The notes beneath the pieces were generated by a model, which was not told where the DNA came from, did not search any database, and saw only the letters and a list, made by a program, of their open reading frames with translations. Position numbers and translations under genes: made by a program. From positions 20,034,001-20,098,000 of the forward strand of contig NC_058339.1 in the NCBI RefSeq assembly GCF_905475395.1: DNA of 64,000 nucleotides. The letters run 5' to 3'. Source of the stretch: Chrysoperla carnea. Its lineage: Eukaryota; Arthropoda; Insecta; Neuroptera; Chrysopidae. This document shows positions 13,375 to 27,900 of the stretch, piece by piece; the stretch's first letter is position 1, and each line of letters begins with the position of its first letter.

Positions 13375-14530
13375 TAAACCAATTCTACTAGACTAAGGTC
13401 ATACTTTTAAAAGTATGATAAATACTATTAAATTAAGATCATACTTTTCAAATTTGTGATCAAAATTAAAATAGCTCTAATAGTTTTTAAGATTGTGGAG
13501 TCCTGGTCACGAAATTAAGCACATTAGTGATAGCAAGCGAAAAATTGGCATCGCAGCTGAAAAGAATGACCCAAAATTAGTGGGCTTCAAAAAAATTACA
13601 CTGAGATTGGATCAAATTTGCCTGTATTATCAAGAAAATCGAATTTATTATGACGTCATCAGAATCCTAAAAATTTAATTTTACTCTATCACATTCAAAT
13701 TTTATCCAATTTTGATAAACCAAGTATGTAATCCTACTAAATTTGGGTCATCCTTTTCGAATTTGTGATCAAAATTAACCTAGATCTAATGAGTTTCAAG
13801 AATGTGGAGCCCTGGTCCCAGAATAAAGCCCATAAGTGATAGCTAGCGAAAAATTGACATAATAGCTGAAAAGAATGACTCAAAATTAGTGGATTTCAAA
13901 AAAAATTTCATGATTTATGATGAGAGATATAAAACATTGGTTCTAAGTTAGACACAAACACAAACAAACATTCATGTGACAATCTACTAATATGAAATGC
14001 AAGTTGAAAATTTTAATACCATAATCTATCATATAAATAAATAAAAATATAAACAAATATAAAAATTCAGGACGCATAACATCCTAAACTACGTGAATTT
14101 CCCATTTGAGGAAAATTAAAAATAAAATTGTCACTTCAAAAGATATTTTAAAAATTAATTAGTATACATAAAAAAAGGCCTTTTAAAAAATAAGTGACAG
14201 CTAGCGAAAAATTGACCGAAAAGAATGACCTAAAATTAGTGGGTTTCAAAAAAAATTCCAATAAGATCGGATCAAATTTGCCTGTTTTATCAAAAAAATC
14301 GAATTTTTTAACTTTATGACGTCATCAGAATCCAGAAAATTTAATTTTGCTCTATTACATCCAATTTTTATCCAATTTTGGTAAACCAAGTATGTAACCC
14401 TACTAAATTTGGGTAATATTTTTCAAATTTGTGATCAAAATTACCCAAGCTCTAATAGGTTTCAAGATTGTGAGGTCTTGGTCTCGGAATTAAGCACATT
14501 AGTGATAGCTACCGTTTACGGACCTCGTCA
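13375..14530 (+). repeat. Satellite-like repeat, ~310-320-bp unit, broken array
   Basis: The units share GATTGTGGAGTCCTGGTC, TTAAGCACATTAGTGATAGC, TGACCCAAAATTAGTGGG, TGACGTCATCAGAATCC and ACCAAGTATGTAATCCTAC. Unit anchors lie at about 13493, 13803 and 14470. The array is split by ~280 bases of other DNA (13920-14180). The same family occurs on the other strand at 40155-40715. Confidence 0.75.
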
Positions 14531-14911
14531 TAAGTTTGGCCGCTATGTTTGTCTTTGTGTGTGTGTGTCTGTGGCATCAAAATTCGTAGCGATGATGAGT
14601 GCCAGCATAAAAGAAATTTCGTTTTTTTCGCTTCTTTCATTTGTAATATCAATCATACGTCTCATATTTTCTTCATTTCAATTATTATATAAGTTTTTAA
14701 TAACCAATTATTTATTTCAATTATAAAATACATTTAGCCTTGAAACCTTCTACATAGAAAATACTTATTATTATTCGTAAATAGAATTCTATTATTGTTT
14801 ATTTATAACATAAATTATTGCAAATATAATATTATTGATAGATGATAAATAAATGTAATTCTATTATTCACTATAAATTATGAAATAAAATTAATAATTA
14901 AATAAATAAGA

Positions 14912-15299
14912 AACCCGACTGCTTTAAATAAAATAAAAATGATGAAACGATTCCAGTATTTTAATACCGGTTTTAACTGTTGGGGTCCATTCTTGGGAAG
15001 ATTTGATTTAGATTTGAATGGGTCTCGACTGATAAAATATCCTTTATTTTTATAAACTACTAGATACGTTTTGTTATTTTTTTTACTCAGGTAATACTAT
15101 TTCGCTCCAAAAATCTGCCATTTTGCTTTACTTTTTTAAACACTTATCTAAAAACACTCGGGTTTTTGAGACAAATATACCTTAAACATTGAAATCCATT
15201 GAGCCGTTTGAAAGATAATAGGTAATAAAGAAATTTACAATCAAGTGCATACATACAAGATACGCCCGAAAAACATAACCATTTCTTGGCAGTCGGGTT
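14912..15299. mobile_element. TIR element with AACCCGACTGC ends, ~390 bp
   Basis: The left end AACCCGACTGC is matched by an exact inverted GCAGTCGGGTT at the right end. The interior is non-coding. One copy only in this window; probably a MITE. Confidence 0.55.
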
Positions 15300-16643
15300 A
15301 AAAGAAAACTATTATTATATTCAATAAATGAAAAGCAGTTGATAAGAATGTTCTAATCCGATTTTCAATAAATCTAACGTATACCAAATTCAATACTACA
15401 TCATATCTTAATATATTAATAAACATATTTACTTACCATATTTGAAGCTTTTGTAAGCCAGACCAATAAATAATCTGATTACGTAAATCATCCTACATAA
15501 GTTCTTGATAGAGAAAGATGATGATAGCTAACAGTGCATTATTCTTGTCTCGGTGAATGATGAAAATTCCGTGGCTTCCCCGTGTCTAACTGAAAAATTC
15601 GAATTCGATTTTTCGAAGCAGCTTCATTTTGCATGTTCTGTCATGTTTACTATATGAATTCCATTATGGAAACTGGAATTGGAGCCCGATGAACCTAAGG
15701 ATAACATGTGGTAAAAAAGTGAAATTAACACATATCTGTTTCTCTAAGGAAATAAGGCAATTTTCTGGGTTTTAGTATTTTAGCAGGACACTTCTGAATG
15801 GCAAATCAATAATCAGGTACATTGAGACTTCATTAGGATTTAATAGTCGCATCAATAAATGTTTTTACTCGGGAGTCCTCAATAACGTCTTCAATTTCGA
15901 TGATTTTTACAATATAAATAACAAGCAAATATCCACGTTATAGGCTTCAATTTTCTTTATTTCCATTTTTATAATATATAAGATAATAGTATAACTAAGG
16001 TAATATTACATTACAACTACAATTTGGATCACCCTTTACATATTTAAAAAGTGCTTAAACGTGGATCATTCTGTATAACACCGTATATCATTAGTCTACG
16101 AATAATAATAATAATAAGACCATAGTAGTATCTACCTAATATATTAAATTGTTCATGTTGATTAAAACCAAATCTCTCAATGCAAATATTACAAATGATA
16201 TGTATCGGATTATATTTTACCAATTTTAACACATATGCAATGATTCGACGAAAATGTATAAATTATATTCCCGCAGTTTGAAGTGATACTCATCGTGGTC
16301 TTGATTTTTATCCCGACTATAAAATAGCGAGGGTAATGTGTTTGACGGTTATGTATGTATGTTCATCTGTTCGCATCTAGCTTCTTAAATACTTATCATA
16401 ATTTGACAATTGAAGTATCGTTCAAAGCGGCTTGATCGTTCGCTGGTTAAAGGCTATGTGGTGTGACATTAAATTTAATATGGCGCCCTCTAGAAGACAT
16501 AAAGTCACGAACTAAAAACAAACTATAATTTAACGAAACCGTGTTAGTAGGTATCAAATGAAAGGGCGTAATTAGCACTTTTCAATATACATATATATAT
16601 TGTAATACTTAATCACAAAACTATAACCCCAAAATAGTATAAA
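15300..16643. other. AT-rich sequence, no gene seen
   Basis: No coding signal. The stretch 16300-16600 (AAATAGCGAGGGTAATGTG and onward) looks like repeat-derived DNA but has no second copy here. Confidence 0.5.
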
Positions 16644-16935
16644 TAAAATAAAGTTCAAAAACTAAAAACTCGACTCTCTAAGTAAATCGTACTCCTAAAA
16701 GTATGAAAACAAGAAAATATTTTCATCTGAAATTGTTATGATCAGTAAAATCGTCATTACAGTCGGGGGACCTCTTTTCCGGTATGGGGAAAACTGTTTA
16801 ATTTTAGAGATCCCCCGACTGTAATGATGATTTTACTGATCATAACAATTTCAGATGAAAATATTTTCTTGTTTTCATACTTTTAAGAGCGCGATTCTGT
16901 AATTGTCGGGGTTTTAGTTTTCGAACTTTATTTTA
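16644..16935. mobile_element. Palindromic foldback element, 292 bp
   Basis: The outer ends TAAAATAAAGTTC and GAACTTTATTTTA are inverted. The inner arms (about 16690-16765 and 16808-16885) are almost perfect complements, with GAAATTGTTATGATCAGTAA and its reverse. The loop is about 45 bases. It is non-coding, a foldback MITE. Confidence 0.8.
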
Positions 16936-19900
16936 TGCACATTTAGCCTTTATTTGGATCCACTTAGTTCACTTAGCCTTAGTCCTGATTTTGTTCTATC
17001 ATCATTACTATATATCGAAGTTATTTCGAGATTGAATTCCTCATACCTTGCAAACTTAGCCCTATCCACAACAATATTCTCCCCGAATTAGTTGTTATTT
17101 CGTATAAAAGCACGCAGCTTTTCACTGACAGGCACCGAAACTATGTACAATATACTTTATATATGTAATATATTGTATATAAATAAATATATCATTCATT
17201 ATAACAATGTCCATTAATTTATATAATACTTCGTAGAATACGTCAGCGAGCATTGTTGAGTAAAATGAATGAACGTGTTTTAAATATGAGGATCTAAATA
17301 AGCATTTATACGACTATATACGACTATACGAATACTATACGATACACAAATCTATTGTTCAAATAATTTAATAGAAATATTTGAATGATGTCAGTGTGTT
17401 CTATTCAAAAATTTATTGTAAAATCATTTCACAAGACGTGATATACAAACAAATACTTTGTATTATTGTGAATGAAACATAATATGTTTTACTAAAATGT
17501 TATATCGTATCATATTCTGATTGGCAGAGGCTCCGTTGCCGGCTATAGAAGAAAATATTTACACATATTATTAATCCTTTCTGGCAACTTAGAATACTGT
17601 CAGTTGTTAATCATGGACGCCATTAAAATATAAAAATAATATTTTATTACAAGCTTTTATTTCGTTTTTACCTGTCCCGTTGTCTGTCTGTAATGAAATC
17701 TTGCATGTCAAATTTGATCCACTTCCGGGTTTCCGATTGAGCTGAAAACCCGATTTCCGATTGAGCTGTTGTGCCGTCCTGATTTTCCCATCAATTTCAC
17801 CATATTTGATATATATAAATTTTTTTAGTCTTAAATTAAAAATTTTAGATTGAGCTTTATCTCAAGCTTTTACAAATAGTCGAGTATGAGTGACTCATAG
17901 ATAAAATTATTTTCTACTTTTTAGTACAATAAAAGCTTGTCCCTTAAAAAGCATTTTTTATTAAAATTATCATTTAAGAATGAAATTCGTAATCATGGTT
18001 AATATAGAATTTCACGGTTCGGAATAGATTTGTTCGGCTTTATGCGAAAATTGTCAGCCGTAGTTGAAAATAAATTGTAAAAAAATCCTACTCGTACAAT
18101 CAAAAACCGTTCAATTTACAAAATTCGAGTAAAACTTTTGATTGGAAATTTTTGCCTTTGTCTTTCCATGATCACTGTTTTTGTCATAAATATTTTTGAT
18201 GTTAATTCAATACTTACCTAGATATTCGACTTTCCTTAAAATAGCTGCCACTTATTTTGATTTCCGGGGGCAATACTCAGTGGATTATTATTTAAAGCGA
18301 ATTAAATTTCCCTAAACTTCGATTGAATATGTGTACAAAATGATCTCTTTGGGATCTTTCGCAAAAAGTAAATAATTCTAAAAGATGCACAAATCTAATA
18401 AAAAATGATATGCCAATATTACAAACCTTAAATAAAGAAACCAAAACTAATCCGACAGCACATACATATATCACTCACTAGCAGTTACCCACGTGTATCT
18501 CTGGACGGTATCGAAAAATATTGAAGGGATTTTTGATGAACTTGAATATTGTGGATCATACATCAGATAAGAAATAGGCTATATTTTATTAAGATACTCA
18601 TAATCACACAGCCGCTCCACTGGACGATTTCAAAAACTACAGAATGGATTTTAATGAAACTTTACAATAATATATCTAATACATAAGAATAACACACAGA
18701 CTATAATTTATAAAGATAGCAGATCAGCTAGTGGAAGAAAACATCTCGATCAAATACATTTGGTATATTATGCCCCATTCTGTATAATAATTCATAAAAT
18801 AGAAAGTAATGTAATATTATCTTGAAATTTCTTATACAATATAATTCTCTTCTTCAAAGATACCCAAAACAAGATATATATTTTAAATTTTAAACATGGA
18901 ATTTCAATTAAAATTAAAAAGGGATTACCTACCTTCGCTTAGCAAAAGTTTTCTACATTACCCAAATTATAAATTTTTTTTTTCTAGTACCTACTCGAAT
19001 AAAAATTATAATTTACAATAAACAACATTAATTTTGAAAAATCAATTTTATTATGAAACACAAATTCATAAACAATTTTCATTTTTGTAAGTAAATTTAT
19101 ACACTAATGTAGCAAAGTTGTTGCAAAAAATAAAAAGAAGGAATATAGAAAAGCACAAACGTAATTCATAATGTGTGTCAAAATATTAACATTTCATTGG
19201 AAAGTTATGATTTAAAATTAAATTATTTAAACTTTATTATGAAATAACAAAGTTTTTTTTTTTTTTAGCAAAACACTTTTACCCAAAATAAAAGTTTTAA
19301 CAAAGTAAAATGTAGTACCCTGGATACAATCTTATATATTATTTCTACCGCCTGTTTTTTGCTGCCCACGCCGTATCTTCCTTATTCCTTTATCATGTTC
19401 AATGATTTACCCTTATTTTAAAGCTAAACGTGCTGGCTAATGACGAAAAATAGGCCCATGATTAGGAAAAATGTACCGCTAAAAGAAGGCGGGTAACAAA
19501 TTAAACATTTTGATCTGGTATTACACTCACCCTTACAAAATAAAATAATACGAATTTCGTTACAAATTGAACATGTAAATTCCGTCGAAAACAAGCATTT
19601 GTAGAAGTAGAAGTAGAGAATGTGGCATTTAAGGGCCACTGCAAAATGTATATATGATTATATAAATTATCTAATATTTTCATTTTATAGTCAGGGAGAT
19701 ATTTTAACAAAAAGTGATTCAAGTGGTGACTTTGTTGAATAAAGACCCCTTAATAGCATGATAACTATAATTCAGCAATGAGTGATCAATTTTAAAAGCC
19801 CCCTTGATAACTTTATCGCATGAAACGTGTAAGATGTTCTACTTTTCCCGGATATGAACTTATTGTCCAAACATCCCTGGAAAAATGGTCAAGTTATAAC

Positions 19901-21021
19901 TAAAAAAAAGAAATTTGTGTATAAAAAAAGCAATAGAAATTATTGCTATTTCTGTTACAAAAAGAATTTTTTTGAATTGTTTTTCTTCGTAAAAAAAATC
20001 GTAACATCAAATAAATCCCTAGAGGTCAAACTCCCACATTCGAATCACGAAACGAATAATCATTTGCAGTATGAAATTCTATATTTTTAAAAACTGGATA
20101 CTTTATTTATCTGTAATGCTTCAAACGAAAAATGTTAGTTTCAAAGGCAAACATCTTCTAATATAATTATCGTCTTATTAAGGATGCTTCTTTATTTCAC
20201 CTTTCTACTCTCTGACTCTCATTACAGCTAATACAAATATGTTTCATTGTGTGATTTTTTTCATGCTCTCGCTTTTTATCTAGCAAAAAAAAAATTATTT
20301 TTTTATTTTATACGAAAATAAATTAGGACACATTGTTATCTAAGTGTATATTTCATTTATTAACTTATTTATGGTAAAGTTGGGAATTATAATTTATAAA
20401 TTTATTTTTTCAGAATACCTATCTACGATGTTTGTTTCCATAACAAACAGAAACCTAAATATTTTACTATCAATGTATGAAAGTTTAAATAGTTAGCGGT
20501 CTAGCAAGCGTCACAAAGCAATAACGACGCATATTGCAGTGTTGCCAATGTCCTAAAAATTACCCGTTTTGTTTGTTGAGTACTGCCGAGTAATTCAGCG
20601 TATCATTCAATGAGGTATCGCAAGGTAGGGGGTGCCATCTGAAATTTTCAAAGTAAGTAGTGGGTGGGATATCTAAATATTTCACTCAAAACAATAATTA
20701 CACCAGGTCAAGAGTTATTAAGGGTGGATATTTTTTATATGAACACACTACATCAATGCCGCTTTTTCCAGATCTATAATAATACCTCCCTATATTCGAG
20801 CTAATAAAAACGGTAACATAATACACCCAATATTATTGAAAAAAAAATACAAACAAAAATAATATTTTTTTTGTGCGCTTCAATTTACATTTGCCCTTTG
20901 GTACGTACATCAAACCATAATTTGTTTTGTTTACAGATAGATACAAATTTTGTTAAAATAAAAAATTAATACATAAATAGAAAAACGCAATATTTAATCG
21001 ACTTACACAAAAGTATGTTAT
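16936..21021. other. AT-rich sequence, no gene seen
   Basis: It contains only small stop-bounded frames (for example 19424-19722, minus, and 19854-20090, plus) rich in Lys, Asn and Phe codons, as random AT-rich DNA gives. No domain or exon structure. Confidence 0.55.
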
Positions 21022-21110
21022 ACTAGATTGATACCCGCCCGCTTCACTGGGTTTAAAAGTAAAAACCACCGCTTTATAGCTTCCATCCTCTCTTGATATA
21101 CATAATTTTC
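21022..21110 (+). repeat. Fragment of a GATACCCGCCCGC repeat
   Basis: ACTAGATTGATACCCGCCCG, followed by AACCACCGCTTTATAG and CATCCTCTCTTG, closely matches the left end of the composite element at 38232. Confidence 0.65.
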
Positions 21111-23831
21111 AATTTTGTTAAATGTAAAATGGTCATAACTCATTGAGTATATCAGAAAAGTTGGCCATGATTTTTACATTTGTGATGATTATAGATTGAG
21201 AAGTAGAGCAGAGTTTAGTTATCAAAGTTTGGTATAAAGCAACCTTTACCGGATAACGAACAAAATTCGTATGAACAAAGAAGTACCAATTTGACCCGAC
21301 TTAAATAGTTTTCGAAGAATGAGCGATAGAACAGAAGAATTCGATAACCATTTTTTACTTTGTAATGTAAGATCATATTTTTGAGTGATGTGTTTTCACA
21401 CCACCTTGTTGTGTATTCATGTTTCTGGTTCGTTTACAATAGTTTATTTATTATATAATTTTTTAATAACAATTAATAAACTAGAAGCTAATGTAAATAT
21501 GTTTACTTATTAAAATAATATTCGAGATAAGGAAGTTTATAAAAAAAAATTCTCAGTGTGTCTTGAGGGCAAGTCTAGTGAAGTATTATCCCTTTCTCTC
21601 TGTGGTAATCAGATTTGTATTTATGAAAAATAGTATTATGTTTCTATCAAGATTTTTAAATCATATAAAAACAAGGATAAATTTATTATGATGATAGAAA
21701 GTCCCTCAAGGTAACTATACTTGCTTTTATAGGGAAGTTTCATTGAAATGCCAAGAAACTTGACAAAACAAAAACGACAGATCTAACTTTTAAAATAGGA
21801 AGACTCAAGTGGAAATGAGCAAGGCAAATCAAGATGGTATTTTAGAGAACGTAAAACGAGAAGATTCAGATCGCAAAAAGTTCTAAGCCAAAGTTCAAGT
21901 TTTTAAGTAGTCATATTCTTTGTTCGTATTCATATCGAAAATTTTGGATATCTCACAAAGTTTCAGCCCCATTAGCCGAAGAATTTTAGTAGCATCCGTT
22001 TGTACGTCGTTGTATGTAGCGATGTTGGCGAACATTTGCGACCATTCGCATAATTCAAATACAATTGGCTTTATAAAACCGAAATTTTTCATGATTTAGT
22101 CCATTAGCTGTCTAATTTTTTTTTCTAATGTGAATCAACTGGTTTTTTTACTTTACGTTACTTTACTTCATCGTGTCAGTAAACACGTTGCACAAAAAGA
22201 TTCATTAAAATCGGTGCTTGGTCTTGAATGACCTTAGTCTTACAACAAGACTCTTGCAAGTGTTACGAATTTTACTAAATCACAAATGTTGACAATGCCC
22301 AATGACTTGCACTTTGTTTATTTTTCAAAAACTTGAAAAGAAACCAGTTTAACATATTAGCAGAAATTAAATTTTTTTTGACTATGATGATCGGGTTAAT
22401 ACATTTTTTGACAGAATTTCTTAATAATTTGATCATTTTCACAAAACTTCATGTTAGAAATAGAACAAAGTTTAAAAAACATTAGCATGCGTCTCGTGGG
22501 GGCGCAAACACGATTTCAATCCTAGCCTTGTTCTTGTGATGTTTTCTTGATCCACACAATATTATGGCACAATTATTTTCAAAAAGTATAAGTTTCATTC
22601 TCTCCTGCCCCTAAATATTGAAAAAAGGTATCTACGAAAATTTTCAATGTTCACGTATTAATACATAAATACTTATGGGAAAAATTCTCAAATGTTCTAA
22701 GCCTTGAGTAATTTCTGTGCTTATACTTATATGCATAAATAAATAATGTATTTTATTTGAATGTATTATCAATTATTTCTTAGACAGATATCAAAGTATT
22801 AAAAGAGTATTTTTTTATATAAACTGTCAAGGTAGTTGTCTAGGTTGGCAACTAGATATAATTGGTCTTCTCATTGTCTTAATGCACACCTTATCAATTA
22901 ATGTGGTTCGAAATCAACAAATACTTACAAATATAATAGGAATTAGAAAGATTAATTTAACGTAGTAAATGTTGTGAAGATTTTGAAACTTACCAAACCA
23001 AAGTGGCACTATGAAAAAGATATATAAAAGGTGTTTTGTTATTGATAGTAGAAAATTATACCAGTAAATTTAGCTTATCAAGACAAATGGAAAAGCTCTT
23101 TACCAAATTTCGATCTGAGGCCTGATTCAGGAGATGTGAATCATATTTATCAAATTATTTCACCAATACAGAGACACTTAGATGTGGGAGACATCAAATT
23201 ATATATGAATATAGGTACGGGGGGACATTGAAAAGGTACGGGGGGACATTGGAATTGTGTAATACATAACAGTTTATTTTAAACTTTATTTTTTATACTT
23301 GATAGACTTTCAGCATGTTATTAATCCACATTTTGATTCTAAAAAACTCATTTTAAATCTCATTCTTAAAATCTCAGCCATTTCACATGTGAGTGACCTT
23401 AATAAAAGCTACATGCAAAAATCTGAAGTATATTCGATCTTGACGACCATCCCATTCTATAATAATATGTAAATAAATTTAAATGTTCAAAGTATGAAAT
23501 TTCATATTTGCACTAAAAGTTAACTCATGCTTGTATACAAATAATATAACATGTCATATTTATTTAATATAATAAATGACTTTTATCATAACTTTCATTT
23601 TCCGTTAATATTATCTCAACATACAATATAAATATGAGTGTTGGAACTGTATATGAAAATAATGAAAATACAAATACAAATACAAAGAAAATAGCAGAAA
23701 ATGGAAGATAATTATAAGGTTCGAATGAAAAAATAACTTGTATGTTTTATATATTGTTGCCTGATTCACATGTTTTACTGTATTCGATAAGTTTGAAGTT
23801 TTTAATAGCTTGAACTTTTGACATTTTCATT
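21111..23831. other. AT-rich sequence, no supported gene
   Basis: An open frame at 21895-22092 (minus, 65 codons) has balanced codon use but no recognisable match or splice partner. At 23214-23251 a short unit containing GGTACGGGGGGACATTG is repeated in tandem. Confidence 0.5.
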
Positions 23832-23960
23832 AACCCCCAACTAAAAAAAAGGGGGTGTTATAAGTTTGACCGCTGTGTGTGTCTGTCTGTCTATGGCAGC
23901 GTAACGCCCTAAACGGATGAACCGATTTTGATTTTTTTAGTTTTATTTGAAAGTTAATTT
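23832..23960 (+). repeat. Dispersed repeat, inverse copy of 955-1085
   Basis: GGGGGTGTTATAAGTTTGAC, a GTGTCTGTC tract and AACGGATGAACCG match the complement of the block at 955-1085. Confidence 0.6.
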
Positions 23961-24454
23961 AATGGAGATGTTGTTAGCTTAAATTAAAAAATGAACTAAC
24001 TTATTTTGACAAAACGAATCGACCTTGAATTGAGGTCAACTTTAAGACTAAGTTAGCTAGTGTACAAGTATTTAGTGACGTGATGTTTATGACATACTAT
24101 AATAATTGGAGCACATGTAGATCAGGATATCACGTAGTAACACGTGTTAAGATGTATGATTTATTGTTGATTATAACAAGGCAGTATAAATATATAGAAC
24201 TGATCATTAAAGTTTGGAATCAATTACATATCATATTATATGTATTTATATATAATATCTAAACATAGAAATATGACACATGTCCAATGCAATTTATTTT
24301 TGTCAATATGATAATGTATTAGAGACCATATCATGCGTCACTAGTCACCTACATTATACAGTGTGTCGCATTTAAGATGAAGACACCCTCACACTTTCGT
24401 CATTTATAGGAATATCGATTTGAAAATTTGCACAGTCATACAGGGGAATGGATC

Positions 24455-24972
24455 ACATTTTTTAAGATATTTAATCGAAACCTGAACCTTAAACTCAGCC
24501 TACTACAAATTTGAAATACGGCAAATTCTTAAAATTTTGCTAACGCCAGAGATGGATAGAGATATCGAAAAAAATTATTTAAAAAAGTTGCTTAGGATAT
24601 TTTTTATGTCCATATATCGAATTTCATGACAAAATTCGAATTTTAATTTTTCAGCATTATGATCTTTACTCAAAATTATTTTAAGTTTATTGAAATATTT
24701 GAATGCATAACACTATTAAATTATCAATTTGTCCAGTTTTTACATTTAAAAAAAAAAAGCAACTTATAAAGACCAAAATAATTAAAAATTAAAAATGTCA
24801 AAATGTCATGAAAATCGGTATATGTGTGACATCTCAACTTTTTTTAATAATTTTTTTCAATATCTCTAACCATCTCTGGCGTTAGGCAAAATTTTAAGAA
24901 TTGGCCCTATTTGTCAATTTGTAGTAAACTGAGGTTAAGGTTCAGGTTTCGATTAAATATCTTAAAAAATGT
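24455..24972. mobile_element. Foldback/TIR element, ~520 bp
   Basis: The arms begin ACATTTTTTAAGATATTTAA and end in its complement. Inverted similarity runs about 170 bases and includes AACGCCAGAGATGG, AATTCTTAAAATTTTGC and CGAAACCTGAACCTTAA. It is non-coding. Confidence 0.75.
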
Positions 24973-27900
24973 AGAAAAATAAATTAAAACTAACTAATAA
25001 AATTGAAAATTCATAATCTAAAAATAGACACAAAAACCACCCCAACCCGTGCTAACTCGATCCAGGCCAAGTAAGGCTAACTCAATGAATTTCGTTAATA
25101 AGTGTTGAGTTAGCGCTAGTTTGGTTTGGTTTGTTTAAGCCAGTTTACAATATGACGGAAATTACAATATTATGTTGACATATATGTATAAATTTATCTG
25201 TCTCCTATGTACTATATATCATTATATCCCTGCCATTTGCTTTTTATTTGATTAGTACATCTTAATTTCTGTTAATTTCATTAGAAATTTTTTTTTTTAA
25301 TTTTCTTTAGAATCTTCAAAATTATTTGCGAAAAAATATTTCCAACATAAATTGTTTCTTACTTTCAAAGAATAAGTTTTAAAATTTCCCATTTTCTTTT
25401 ATGAACTTTTCCTACTTTGAAATGAGTTGATTTTCCAATGTCCTTATCATATCAAGGCTATTATAAGATGCCTCTCTTCAAATAGAACAACCTCTAGTTG
25501 AATCAGTTTTTCAAAAGCCCTCCTTTAAAAACATTTTTTGCTGGATTGTTAAAAATAAGATATCTGGTAAAATAGATTTACAAAATTAATATAAAAAACT
25601 AAGAAAGTTTTTCACAGAAACTGTTTGAAATGTACCTTACCATTTAATCCGAATATTAATGGTGGATATAAAAATGAGTTTGCTATTGTATATTATTTAA
25701 TACGATAACAAAATAAAATAAAAAGAAGGTATATATTATACACATATCGTATCAACTGCCGGTTCAGTAAATAAATAGTATTATTCCGAAATACGTGATC
25801 AATTTTTTAAGTGAAAATGTATGGATAGCATGTGATGAAGAAAAAATTTAACACTATCAAAATATAGGCCGGCTTTTAGTTTGTCTATATGATTCTAGGA
25901 GATAGAGTGTCATTCAATATATTAATTTTTACTTCTTGTAGTAAATAAAGTCTTTATTCGGTTTGAAGCATTTTCTTCCAATCATATATACCCAACCGGA
26001 TGGCAGTTTTTTAGTCAAACGATAGAAGTTTGACGTACAATTATTAAAAAATAGAAAGCGTGAAAACACTTCGAGTTTTAGAATCTACTGGAGTAACTCA
26101 TTTCACTTCTTTATCCTTGAAATGAGCTCTAGTAAAGTAAATGAAGAAAATATATATTAATAAAATTTATCATTTTATCAAGTTTTTTTAACTCTAATAT
26201 TTCTTTTGATATATTTGCGATTTTGATGTTAAAATCAAATTTTGCTTTTTTGATTTTCAAATCATCTAATTTCGAAAGCAATTCGGAATGAATGAAGTTC
26301 ACATTCAACTAAAATCTTCATCTTTTTGAATTGGTAGAATCGATGAACACTTGAAAGAATTTTTACAATATTTCAGTTTGACAATTTTGATAAAAAATTT
26401 GTTTACAAGTTTGATGGAGCCCTGATTGTTCATTATTTTTTCTTGAATAGGAATTAAAATATTGGACAATTGTTGGTACCTAATAAAATTCAAAGACAAA
26501 TTCAAGGCAATTAAGGAACACGCCAAAAATAAAATCAAAATTTATTGGTTTCTTTCTTCCATTTAAAATTTTTTGTGTTAACTTTCATTTATTATAATTT
26601 ATTTCAAAAGATGTCAAAATATAATTCTATTTTGGCAGACATAAACAATATACTAAACAATAGCGTAAGACAATGTATAGCGTAGAAAGCATATAACATG
26701 ATGAATACATAAAGCACATAATCTAATAAGAAAAAAAAAGCATCTTAAAAAAGGAATTATAATTGCTTCCGTACGTATTAAAAGAAACAGTTACATCACT
26801 TAAATAAAAAAACATAATTTCCTTTCGTATTTTTCTTATTTCAAGTTTTCGTTTAACATTTATGAAAATAGAAGATTTATAAACCTTCAATCATAAATGT
26901 AAATGGCTTTGGAAAAATTGTAACTTTGTGGGCCATGAAATAATAGTCATACCATATCTGAGTTACCCTACCGTAATACTCACTGACCGTATGACGTTTC
27001 GAGTTATATAGGATACGTTATTAGCACGCTTTGAGCACCAAAAAGCGCGCCAAGCATGTTTTTCTAGAACGCTTGTCTTTATACAATTCTAGACAAGCGC
27101 TTTCTAAAATATGTGTCCTACAGGCGAAATAGGGTCGTACAGGCTTTGCCTTATATCAGATACCATGACGCTTCTAAGTTAGCGCGCTTTGCGTGCTTTA
27201 AAGTAATCCTTCGCGTCATCATTTATCATCCATTGTGTTAACAAATACAGGATTAGCTCAATCAATTTTTATCTTTTTTTTTGAGATAATTGGTTCCGAT
27301 GCAGGGCTTTCTTGATGAAATCCAGTCCTTCTTGTTATTTATATTTGTTGTAAATTAATGAATAAAATTTTCGCAGAATAGAACTTTAGTGCCAGGAATG
27401 CTATCAAATGTGATTGATGTGATTGACATATTTGTTTCTGTACCGTATGTAGGTTTTCCACTATTGTATAACAAATTTCAAAGCTTTTATAATAATTATA
27501 TGGATTTTCCGAAATGCTGTTTGTTATTTAAATAACTCGAATCATTTGCAGGATTTTCTCTCAGTTTTGTGTATACATAGCGATATTTACACATCTACAA
27601 AGTTATTTTAAAACATTGGATGTTAAATATCTCTGTATATGGCAAACATTTCAAATAATATGTTTCCTTAGCATTCGTTATTTTATATTCCCTGGTGTTG
27701 CAAAGTTTAATTTAATTTGTCATTGCCCAGTGAAAACAAATTTTCAAAACTTATTTTTTAATAACTTTTCAACTTTTCATAAACAACCGTTGTAATTCTA
27801 ATGTGAAAAAAAAACTAATGAGCTAGCAGCTAAAAAAATTTGTGGGAACTAGTTAAGTAATGGACTTCTATGGTTTATACCCATCCATTATGGCTTGTTG

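Noticed and set aside
14409..14726. 105-codon plus-strand frame
   Set aside because: Its first half is satellite repeat and its middle is a GTGTGTGT tract, so it is repeat-derived.
21895..22092. 65-codon minus-strand frame with fairly even composition
   Set aside because: I recognise no family, and no splice-compatible exons lie on either side. It is kept only as a note.
26305..26538. Hydrophobic small frame resembling a secreted peptide
   Set aside because: It starts at TTG with no upstream ATG in frame (a stop lies just before it) and has no cysteine pattern or recognisable mature peptide.
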